A stretch of 64,000 nt of DNA from Pegea sp. RAD2-039 (Eukaryota; Chordata; Thaliacea; Salpida; Salpidae). Location of the stretch: NCBI GenBank assembly GCA_034620365.1, contig JAQGEQ010000204.1:620001-684000 (forward strand), in the 5' to 3' direction. The position numbers and the translations under genes are program-made. The notes below the pieces were generated by a model. The model had not been told where the DNA came from. It saw nothing but the letters and a program-made list of their open reading frames with translations, and did not search any database. Of the stretch, positions 12,601 through 23,490 are shown piece after piece. Every line of letters begins with the position of its first letter. The first letter of the stretch is position 1.

Positions 12601-15081
12601 TTATCATAATAGTTAAAGTTATTTTTAAAAAAGTTTTGAAATAGTTTTTATTTAATTTGATAATTTATATGGATTTTCAGGTTAAACATTCATACTTATT
12701 TTCATTTCAAAAATCTAATTCACTTAAATAACTTTTGTCAAATCGATATTAAAAAAATATGGCAAAATCTTGACATTTGTTGCAAAAGTATCTTGATTTA
12801 TTTTGCTATTCCGTTTTTGAGTATAACTATCAAATATAAATCTGTATGTTCATGTTTGGTCTATTACATACAGTTTTTACAGGATTGAACTGCTATACAA
12901 TGATTTATGAAGCAATTAATCAGTACAGAATATTTTGTTGTTTGAAATCCGTTGCTGAACAAGTTTTTTCTTGATATTTTCAACTTGTAAAACTGCATGT
13001 ATCTGATATATAATTGCTGGCATAAGCACAGCATATCAAATGTTACAGGCAAGTGAATTATAAGAGCATGTTGTAAGTTGAAAATAGCAAATCTTACAGA
13101 TAAAATCGTCTTCAAAAATCTATCTCAAACTATTTACAAAAATGTAAAATTATAAATTACTGTAAATAGTGTTTTAAGTAGAACCTACTCTTTATTAATT
13201 AAAAAAAGTATTAAAACTGTATTTAAAGCAAAACAATGATACATTTTATAGATTAAATATTTATGAAATATTCTATTTAAGCTATCAATACTTGATACCG
13301 ATTAAAATTAATTTTAAGTTGTTTGTTGTGAATTCTTATAACTATTAACGACATGTAAACCATAGAGGTTTGTTTCAATTACAACATTACGACTTACTGT
13401 TGTATTTTTAGCATCTTAACTTTGCTAAATTCCCTATTATTTAGTGATCGTCAAAACCTCGCCAGAAAATTGAATTTAAAAAATTAGATATTTATATATA
13501 TTATTTAGACAGGTTGAAATTTATGAAAATAATTGTATTTTCAAAATATAACAAATGTTGTTATCACAAAGGTTCCAAGAAGTTCGTTTTTGTTGTCTGA
13601 AACGTTCTTAAGTATTTCTAACTATTTTTCTAAATATTTTCAATGTGAAAATATTTCAACTGAATCCATTTTTAATACAAACATAATGAATTTGATTTAG
13701 CCTAAAGGCATGTGTCAAAACTTATACGTCTTCAATTGACACCATTGACAGGTAAAATGAGAAAAACCACAAATATTTCCCACTACCTACGAATAATAAA
13801 ACTTCAAAATACTCATTATGTTTATCTTTTATGTTTGTTACGCTTAAATAAGTTCGAGTTCTCCTATTTAATTAAAAAGCTAATTATAAAAAGATTTTGT
13901 AACATTTTTAGAACCATCTCTTAGCAGTAAAAAAGTTCACCGAAAACAAGCTACGAAAATTAAATGAAGAAAATACGAATTTCAAAGCTTGAGTCATTTT
14001 TGCTTCTAGACAGGAATTTTGTGGAAAAATGTTCGAATAAAAACTGCTGAGTTACAACTGTGTTTTGTCACTTTGTATAAAAACAAAATCTTTTACAATC
14101 AAATTACTATTCTTCATTTTGTGTTATCTATTTCAAAGTTAAATCGACTTTTCATCTGATACATTCCTCTTCAATTGGACTGATAAATGGTAAATTCAAA
14201 GCTTTTATGTTTTAACAAAATTGCAGAAGAAGAGAAAAACGTTTAAATCATAAATGATGACATCAGATAGTATCAGGAGACATGTTAAAACATAAATCAT
14301 AAAAGGCAGCCTCTTTAAGTTTAGTTTCATGTGGTTTCTATCAAATAAACTTTTCAAATTCAAAATCAGAGTTTAAAGTAGTCACCTTAAAAATTTAGTT
14401 TTTCAGGAAGAAAAACCACAGAATGTTCACAATCCGAACAGGTGTGCAAGATTTGATATACAAACATTTTATTAAATTTTTCAGAACATTTTTATCATAT
14501 TAATTAGAAAAAGTGATAATGATTTCTTAAAATTTTAAAATTTAAGAAATAGCACCAGATTCATTTTCTAACTTTTATGAAATCATTTTAGAAGTAACAA
14601 AACCATTATCAACTATTTGATCGATTTATTAATTATTATATGAAATTATTGTTAGTCAAAAATCAAGAAATGCCTCTTTTTATGAAAGTCTAAGCTTGTT
14701 AAAGTATCTTCTTTTAGAGTATATGTTCAATGAACCGTGATAATATCCGTACTCCAGTGCGTCACCTCTCGGTAAAATTGTTTTAAAGAATGTGAGAAAA
14801 GATAGAAGAAGGCGAAATGATGTACTTTTTGTTACCAACTCTAAAATACCACTTCATTCTCTGTTTAGTGTTGTTTAGTGGTAGTTGTTCATTTTGTGAC
14901 TTTTTGTTTTGAGTTTAGTTGAAGATCTGTTAACTACTGTTATTTGTTTGAGTTGTTTTTCAGCGTTCACAGTTTTACCTAATCTGTAAGCAAAAGTAAT
15001 TTCAATTTTCACCTTTTGATTTTTACAGTTTGTAGAAACAAGATTGGTTAAAAAACAATTTATTAAGAACATTTTTCAACA
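6666..15081. other. Gene-free region between the divergent Eph genes
   Basis: No exon with splice support was found in these 8.4 kb. The DNA is strongly AT-rich with many homopolymer runs. Because the two Eph genes start at its two ends, promoters and any shared enhancers must lie here. Notable spots are a GC-rich hairpin with two ETS-like cores at 11315-11334 and a more GC-rich patch near 14740-14790, about 300 bp before the copy B start codon. Confidence 0.6.
11315..11334. promoter_or_regulatory. Inverted repeat with paired ETS-like cores
   Basis: A perfect 7-bp stem (GCCGGAA and TTCCGGC around a 6-base loop) sits in a GC-rich island within very AT-rich DNA. Each arm carries CCGGAA, the core recognised by ETS transcription factors. 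It lies midway between the two Eph start codons. Regulatory function is inference. Confidence 0.3.
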
Positions 15082-18000
15082 ATGAGCTTGTTTTTGAGTC
15101 TCTATTTATTCATCATTGGTTCTTCAGCAGTCAATTCGAATACAGGTAAGCTTAACTGAATATTTTTGTCAAAAGGTCATCGTAGCTTTGACAGAATGTC
15201 TAATTGAGGTCGAATCATCCATGACTTTTCTATTCAGCTGATTTAATAAAAAAATAAACTTTTTGAGAATAAAAAAGATGGTAATTTGTTGAATGAATGT
15301 AAAAAGCTTGAAAATGATAAAATTCAATTATATCTATTATGAAATTGTTAAACAAATTCAATTTGTTGTAAAGCTTTCAAAAATAGCTTTTAAAAGATTA
15401 TTTCAAACAAAAAAGATTTAGTAATAAAATGATGATTAGCAAAAACTAAGTATCTAAAAATCTTCTCAAAAACAAAAACTTAACATTTCGAAACTTCGAA
15501 TGATTTTTGTTACATTAAAATCTTGGGAGAAAAACATGAAACTATTTGAACAGCCCAGGGCAGTTCTACAATTCGGAAATTTCGCTAAACTCGTTTTGAT
15601 GACGAACAAATTATTTTCAGTTGACATCTACAACACAGTTGATATGCACAGTGATCTGAGCTGGTCATCGAAGCCAGGAGATAATGCTGTGAGTATATTG
15701 TCAGTAATCTAAATGCTTGTTTCCAAACGTCTCAAGTCCAGTTTTTTTTCTGTCACCAAACCTAAAATAAAATTATCTGATCAAAAAGATATCACATCTG
15801 ATCTAGTGACGTCATACGACGGTTGTTAACTATTCTTGCTGATATGACGTCATATCCGATTTAAATCTTTCAAAACTACGTAGTGGTCTGAAGTAAGTGG
15901 AGGAGATGGGAGAGGAGGAACGATCCGTACTCATGAGATCTGTGCAACGATCAGTGACTCTGAAGAAGAACATTGGCTCCGTTCTCCCTTCATCAAAGTC
16001 CAGTGAGTCTTTCATTACTTTTCAGTCTTCTCACGTTTCATACTGCTGGGAACAAAGTAAAGATATCAGCTTCAAGTGCAAATGTCGGCGTGCGATGCAA
16101 TGACGTCATCGAAAATGGAAAAGTTGTAAATCATTCACATTAACTAAAAGTGATTTGAAGGGTCCTTGGAGTCTTTCTCAATTTCTCGCTCCTTCGGTTG
16201 CGAGCGTTCAATCGAAGTATTGATTGCTCGGAAATTGTAAACTTGTGAATTAGCAAACGAGACGTTTGAAGCACCAAAATTCCAATTTCTCTTCTCTTCT
16301 TTATCTTCGAAATATTTGAAATTTAAGCATTGGAAACACTTCACTATCTTTTTTATCGATTTTTTGACACAGACGTCTGACCAGTTATTCTTTCAAATGT
16401 TTTTCGTTTTTAATTGCAATTTCCTTTAACAGAAAAGAACATTTTAAAAGATTACAATCTAAATCTTCGTTTAAAGCTTTTTTTATGAAAAAAACTTCTA
16501 GATAAGCTTACGAAATGTAAACATGTCTCCTATCTGTACTTCTATTCTTTAATATTTAAGTTAGATATCTATATTTACATTGAAACATTTGTATATGTAG
16601 TAGACATGTTTCAAACTTCATTTTAATCATTTGTTCTTCATCAGATCAGCCAAACGAGTTTATGTGGAAATCCACTTCTCAATCTTCAAATGTGCCGACT
16701 GCCGTGAAACTTTTACTCTTTATTACTATCAAGCTCAGCGTGATATCTCGACATCAACATTCCCTCCATGGAATGAAGACTTGTATGTCAAGATAGACAC
16801 AATTGCAGCAGATAAACGTTTCGATGGAAGTACCAAGCAAAATGTAGTCAACAAAAAGACTCTCGTCATTGGATCACTTAAAAGGTGTTTAAATTTTGTT
16901 ACTCACGAGGAAAAAATGTATTTATGACTAACAGTTACATCATTGCGTCAATAGTTGTCTCGAAAGTTCGAAAGTTGTAATAAAGTGAGCTTTTGTAGAA
17001 AAACATCAACAATCACTTCATAAGATCATTTGATTAGTTTTGCTATTTTAAGAAATGGAAGTGAAATAAGGCAACTTTTGTGACAGAAACTGTGATTCGA
17101 ATAAAAAAGTTTATAAATAAATTGTTGATGATATCAGAAAGAGATGTATATCATAAATCACTCAAATTGATCAAATCATTTATTAGACAGCTACAATCTG
17201 CTTATGACAACTCTATTTGTAACTTTTCAGGGAAGGCATTTATCTTGCTATTAGAGATCAAGGTGCTTGTATGTCGATAATGAAGATTCGTTTGTTCTAT
17301 AACTACTGTCCTGAAATATCACGTGACCTCGTTCACTTCCCAAGAACAGTAGCAGGTGGCGAGCAGGCCTCATTGGTGGCTGTTAATGGTCAATGTGTCG
17401 CTAACTCTGTCCCCAAAGATAACAATGAAGGTTGGTATCATTATACTAATTAATTTATGAACAAAAAATCTGTTCTAGTGGAAAAAATGACATATTGAGT
17501 GAACTTTTCTGTATATCACTGAAAGATAGATTTTATAGATATCGAAATGTCAACTGTAAATAAGATACTGCAAAGTTGACTTCTATTTTTATCAGACTGA
17601 ATGCTTATTTTTATCAATAATGACTTTTGCTCAGACAATGACGTCATCATAAATCATATTTCTATATTACAGTCAACCGATACCACTGTAACACCAATGG
17701 AGAATGGACAGTGCCCACCGGGTCTTGTTTATGTAACTTGGGCTATCAAAATGTACTTGGTAACTGTAGAGGTGTGTTAAAATTAAAATATTTTCAAGAA
17801 CTCAAAGAGAGGATTTATTCAGTTATAATTGAAAATATTTATAAAAGTTAAATTAGCAAAATACAAATTCCCTCAAAAGACAATTGTCAGCCAGCCTTTT
17901 ATTTGTAAAATTTTGTTCTTCTAACTTTTGGAACTTCTTTCTCCAAACTAATCTCATTCATAAAACTGAATTGAAAACTCGCACAGAAAGAGGATAGTAT

Positions 18001-21000
18001 CTTCCGATGAGTCAGAGGAGAATTGCTTTTTATCTCATCTCTACTTTCATCTTTTTGTAACTTTTTTTGACGATTCAAAAAGATTAGCTTCAATTCATTT
18101 TAAATCAAGTTAACTCATTTTTGTTGGAATCATAGAGTTTTCATAAAATTTAGTTGATTTGTGAATCGAATCAAAATAAGAAAACAAATTAGAAATGAAT
18201 TTTTGCGTAATCACTTTTTAATGGGTTTGAGTCTTAAGCATCTGCCACCTACAAACACATCTGTTTTTATTCCTTAAAACCCTTTCATACTTTGTTGAAG
18301 TTTTTCTTTTTCTAGTCTTTCTCTAGAACCAAGCGTTTTATATGTTAAAAAACTAATAAGTTAATTTTTAACTAAGTCACGTGTTTGCATGCCGGGTTAA
18401 CGAAATGCCGAACTGAATAAGGCCACTTATAATTCCTGCAAAAATTTAACCTTATTTCTCTAAAAAACAAGTTTTTTAACTTATTTTTCGACTTTTATTT
18501 TACAATTAATTAATTTATACCGACCTAATGCACAAATTTGTTGTTTATTTAGCATGCAAACTGAATACTTATAAATGGAATGTTGGAAAAGGAAACTGTT
18601 TAAAATGTCCTGAATACAGCTACACAAAAGAAGAAGCAGCTTCAGTATGTCAATGTGTGCGAGGATATTACAAATCACAAACTGATAATGTTACTGTTGC
18701 TTGTACAAGTAAGTTATTTTGTTAAAAACAAGTTCACTTTACGATTTGTTTTTGAGAAAACAACTTCAATTAATTTCTAAGTTGAAGAAGCTGAGTTAAT
18801 AATTAATTCAGAACTTCAGTTGTAAAAGGGCTACAAAAAAGTGCTTTTATCCACCAAAATTTAAACATGAAAAGTATAGAGCTAAAATAGAAGACCACCC
18901 ATATTTAGGAACGCCTTTTAAGGGTATTTCGTCATCTATACAAAATTAGAACAACCTAATTTCAAACCTTACCACAAAAATGTATGTTAGATTATACGCC
19001 TAAGGTTTTCAGATAAATAGAAATGAAAAAAACATCGACATTTCTTTAAATGCTAGCCGATCATAAATATTAAGCTTAGACTGGTTCTAAGAAGTCAAAT
19101 TTCAAGTAATTTGCTCCAATGTAAGTCTCTTTTTCAATTGTTTTAGAAAATCGTCAATTATGTTGTAAAATAAACTGCAGTTCACTTGAAAATTTAATCA
19201 CACCAAAAGCGTTAATCTTGTAGTACTATTAAGACAACAGCCCATCAATAATATATTTAAAGTATCTTTGCAATTAATCTTCTAATAACTACATAAGCAG
19301 GATTGTTTACTTTTGAAGATTCACTGTTTTCTTATAGTCAGTAACTTAAAGTCTGCTAACAGCCTGTAATTGATTACTTGTTTGTGGAAGGCTGTTCCCT
19401 GGTAGCTTGCTTAATAGACCTCCTACTGACGTTATGATGTAACTTCATCGCTTTGGCTTTCAACACTGAGCTTTCTACAAATTCCAACTAGTTCAATTTT
19501 ATCAGTAGTTACCAGAGCTTTTTATCAGTACCTTTTTATCTTTTAAAGATTAACCAAATCAGAGATAAACCATTTCAATTATTTTAATACTTATTTAATT
19601 GCACACAAAAAATTGAATCTATATTAAAGAAAAATTAAAATTATGTCAACAGAAATAGAAAAACATAAATGCTTCACAAATTTTGAAGTTTGTTATGAAA
19701 GCAAATTAAAATTTCTTTAAAACTTATTTGTAGTCAGCAGCGATGCGTGAGTGCTTTATATCTTTTCAAGCTTACTCTATAACAAATATTTATGAAGTTG
19801 ATTTTTATTACAGTAAATTTACTTTGATCTATTGTTTATCTTCAGAACCTCCGTCAGCTCCTCGTAATCTAAACAGAAAAATAGAGAAGAATAGTGTCTC
19901 AATCAGTTGGATGGCTCCTAAGGACACAGGAGGAAGAAGTGATATTTACTACAGGTTTCTATCTTCTTTATTTTGTGATTGTTTTTATTGAAATCATTTT
20001 TACTTCTTCAGTGTCTCTTGTAACATCTGTGATGAAAGTTTCATCAGTTGCCAAAAATGTTCTGATTCTGTCAAATTTATTCCCAACAACGTGAATCGAT
20101 TAGATAAGACCAGTATCTTCATCCCTAACTTGAATCAATCTCTCTTCTATGAAATCAAAGTAAGTTTTGATTGAGATCACATCAAGTGAAGTTAACCAAT
20201 CAACATCTACAGATCTTTTCTTATAATGGAGTCTCAGAAAGATCGCAACAAACCGCCAAATCAGCAAAGATGAGATTCTCAATCAGTGAAGAAGGTCTTT
20301 TTGATCTTACATCATTAAATGATCATTTACCAAACTTGCTTTCTATCAGTTCCATCAGCAGTAAGAGATGTTGGAATTGATGGTCGAAGTACGAACAGTT
20401 TATCTTTACACTGGTCACAACCTGAACGGTTCAAAGGTCAAATTCATAGATACGAGATACAGTTGCAACCTCTTGCACCTGATGACAGTTCTTTCGAAGG
20501 AGCACCTCTTTCTTTTTTGGTAGATATTCTGAAGATCACAATTAATTTATAACTTTTATAATTTTTCGTTAAAAGGTTGACACCCAGAACATAACTATCA
20601 CTGGACTAATGGCGGCGACCAGCTATCGTGTTAGGGTCAGGGCCCGAAGCACTGAAGGTTTTGGATATTCAAGCATACCTCAAACTTTTTCTACGACCGA
20701 AGGTAGTTTGAAATGTGATCTGGAAGCTAATTGTGGTCCTAACTGTTTTCTCTTTCTCTGTAGAAACCAAAAACCTTCAGATCCCAATCATTATTGCCGC
20801 TTGTGTTGGAAGTCTTTTATTCGTATTAGTTGCTGTCTTCTTATTGGTTAGAAAACGTCGCAAATCAGTGAAGCATAGAGTAGAAAAAACTCGTGTTTCG
20901 TTAAAGCTTGAAAATGGATCCTCTAAAATCTTATCAAACATCGCAACCAAACACAACCTTAATGCTGAACTCCATGGTAATTACAATTATTATTTTTTTC

Positions 21001-23190
21001 CTAAATCTGCTTCGCTCTAAAGTAATTTTCTACAACTAGCTCCTGTTTTACAAAGATTGAAAGTCTTCAGTTAGATTGATGCTCAATAGTTGGCAGAGTA
21101 TTTATTTTGAGATTATATACTTCTTATCCTCTAGTTTTTTAACTCAACGTTTATTGGCTAATCTTACTCGACTGTAACCAATCCTCTAATGCACATGAAA
21201 TATTCTTTCATTTATCAAATTAGAACTCCCGTTTTAGTAAAGACTTCAATCTTGTTCAGCTTCACTGAAAACCTTGAAGCTTACTAGTCATTATTTCTAA
21301 AAGACTTGGTCTCTTCAGGGAGGTCAATGCGGAAGACATACGTCGATTATCGAGACCCTCATAAGGGTGTAAAAGATATCGCGAAAGAGATTGAAGTTTC
21401 TAAAATCAAAGTTCAATCTGTAATTGGTCAAGGTCAGTTTGTCGTCACTTACCACATCCTCGCTATTTTCGTCGAAATTTTTCACCTAGTAGCATTTTTC
21501 AAATAGGAGAATTTGGAGAAGTTTGTCGCGGGCAAATATTTGAAAGTAAAAATAAAGTGATTGATGTAGCAGTGAAGAGATTAAAAGATGGAGTTGGAAT
21601 CGTTGATCAAACTAACTTCCTCAAAGAAGCTTGTACAATGGCTCAATTTAATCATCCAAACATCATCGAACTGAAAGGAGTTGTCACAAAAAGTCACTTG
21701 CTCTACATTCCAATCTTCTTCTTCATCTGATCTTCTGATTGTTTTGCAGAGATGCCAGCAATGATTATCACTGAATATATGAGCAATGGATCCTTAGACA
21801 AGTTTTTGCAGGTATCTTATCAACAAATCTTTGATCTAGAAGATCTTGTGCTCAAGAACAACTTGATTATTTGTAGAAACGAAAAGGCGACTTGCTATTG
21901 GTGGATCTGTTGAAGATGCAACGAGGGATCGCTAGTGGAATGAGATATTTAGCTGAGATGAAATATGTCCATCGCGATTTAGCAGCTCGTAACATCCTCA
22001 TCGACTCCAATTTGTGTTGCAAAGTGTCCGACTTTGGACTGTCCAGGACTCTTTCTAATGATCCAAACGCAACTTACACAACTCAAGTGAGCTTCTATGC
22101 AAATAAGATGTGACCCTTGACCCACTTGTGTGCTTACAGGGCGGCAAGATTGCACTAAAATGGACTGCACCAGAATGTATCCGTTACCGGAAGTTCACAT
22201 CCGCTAGTGATGTATGGAGCTTCGGTATTGTCATGTGGGAGATCATGTCATATGGAGAGAAGCCGTACTGGGACATGCACAATGATGACGTCACTGACGT
22301 CATACTAGATGGCTACCGCCTCACTTGCCCTGAAGTAAGTTGATGACGTCATTATGTCTTTGCTGTGCACCCATGTATGACAAGTTGTCACAATTTTGAA
22401 TGATGACGTTTTGTTACCCTGTTTTGATCTCTCATATTTGTCTCATGTCCATCAAAGTGGTCACCGAGTTGTTCCGCCTCATTGCACAAGCTTGTAACTG
22501 AAAGCCCTTCAACTGTTTGCGGTCACTGAAGTGTGACGGCTCGATGGAAATCTTTTACTGATCCTTTTCTCTGTATTCAGGAGTGTCCTATGGCTCTTCA
22601 TGATCTTATGCTGAGATGTTGGAGTTTTGATCAGCATAAACGACCCACATTTATCGAAATTTACTCACAGCTAGATGGTCACGTGACCAAACCTAGCTCA
22701 CTACTCATCAATTCATCCAATGAGAACTCTTGTGATCTGACGTAAGTGAATCTCGTCTAAAACCATCTTCAACTAATCACATCATCTGCATCTTGTAGTC
22801 AGCCTCTAATCAACCCAGACAGCCCGTCAAGTCTACAAGATGTGTCCACTGTGGACGAGTGGTTAGAAATCATCTGCCTCGGCAAGTATCGTCGCAGCTT
22901 CCTTGCAAATGGCATCAATGATCTTGAAGCTCTCAGCAACATCAACACCAGGTGGCGCACTCATCATTTGATGATGAATCTTTCAACTTGCTCTCTACAG
23001 TGATCTTGAAAGGCTCGGAATCGCGTCTCCCGAGCATCGGAGTCGATTACAAAGCGGAATTGATACATTGAGAAGACACATTCATCAAAATACTCATTTG
23101 CGAAGAGACACCAATTCAGATTCCATAAATCTCATCAACAAAGGAGCTTATCGAAGTCCAGCTGATGAGCCTCCGACTGCGATCGTCTAA
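15082..23190 (+). CDS. Eph receptor tyrosine kinase, copy B
   Basis: Divergent paralog of copy A with the same role. Twenty-one coding exons: 15082-15145, 15621-15688, 15884-16002, 16645-16884, 17231-17430, 17673-17771, 18553-18708, 19846-19954, 20012-20159, 20213-20294, 20350-20519, 20576-20702, 20764-20976, 21319-21432, 21507-21692, 21750-21811, 21877-22086, 22140-22334, 22581-22741, 22799-22951, 23001-23190. They total 3066 nt (1021 aa). Domains: signal peptide, ephrin-binding domain (GTIRTHEIC), Cys-rich region, two FN3, TM at about 535-557 followed by RKRRK, juxtamembrane TYVDYRD, kinase ([23 protein letters not shown]) and SAM. The C-terminus is TAIV, a weak PDZ-ligand candidate. Compared with copy A it has extra introns in FN3-2, before the TM, in the glycine loop (21433-21506) and between kinase and SAM. 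FN3 and kinase-core blocks are almost identical to copy A; the ligand-binding exons are clearly diverged. Confidence 0.93.
16140..16640. other. Intron of Eph copy B without recognisable content
   Basis: The intron between the third and fourth coding exons holds a locally GC-richer patch (about 16150-16330), including a short CGCTCC/GAGCG inverted match. No splice-supported exon or known element was recognised. Confidence 0.3.
19893..20372 (+). repeat. FN3 homogenised block of Eph copy B
   Basis: This is the partner of 2893-3372: identical over 480 bp in reverse complement, including three short introns. Outside the borders the two genes differ immediately, for example in the start of FN3-1 and in the FN3-2 codons after AVRDV. 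Confidence 0.92.
20406..20484 (+). repeat. 79-bp homogenised block of Eph copy B FN3-2
   Basis: This is the partner of 2781-2859, with one difference in 79 bp. Sequence after it, including the copy-B-specific intron at 20520-20575, has no close match in copy A. Confidence 0.75.
21433..21506 (+). other. 74-bp intron inside the kinase glycine loop, copy B only
   Basis: The donor is GTCAGT and the acceptor AAATAG; splicing yields VIGQGEFGEV. Copy A encodes [10 protein letters not shown] without interruption. The conversion block begins at 21548, just 41 bp into the following exon, so this intron difference was not erased. Confidence 0.8.
21548..22297 (+). repeat. Kinase-core homogenised block of Eph copy B
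   Basis: This is the partner of 1482-2231 (748 of 750 bases the same by hand comparison). The right border falls at the last bases of a TGACGTCA octamer region, where copy B continues into a second TGACGTCA and copy A does not. Confidence 0.9.
22286..22302. promoter_or_regulatory. Double TGACGTCA within a kinase exon
   Basis: Two TGACGTCA octamers (22286-22293 and 22295-22302) are separated by one base inside a coding exon, encoding part of DDVTDVI. The first is shared with copy A; the second is specific to copy B and lies across the end of the homogenised block. It may be a binding site or a recombination-associated motif; neither is shown. Confidence 0.35.
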
Positions 23191-23484
23191 TTAATCTTCC
23201 TGGAACCTCATTCTGTTTGTCTTTTTTCGACTATTTATATTTTCCCTTTTTTATCTTTTATTTATATTTCTATTTTGCCTACAAATAGTGAGAGGTTTTG
23301 AAGATGATCATGAGAACCAAACAATCCCACTGTGTAAGAAAACATCTTTCCTTGGGAATCAAACATGTTACTATGACAACCTCTTTAACTAGAAACAGAG
23401 TTGCAAGTTTATTTTTTTAATTTTTTGTATTGATTTTTATTTTTACGTAAAATCTCACATTTTTGTCTACTTTGTATATTTGGC

Positions 23485-23490
23485 AATAAA
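23485..23490 (+). terminator. Poly(A) signal of Eph copy B
   Basis: AATAAA lies 295 bp after the stop codon at 23188-23190, at the end of a less AT-rich 3' UTR-like stretch. It fits as the 3' end of the transcript. Confidence 0.55.

Noticed and set aside
8268-13924. Several 60-85 codon open frames between the Eph genes
   Set aside because: Composition is that of AT-rich intergenic DNA (Ile, Asn, Lys, Phe, Leu), with no splice partners and no domain resemblance.
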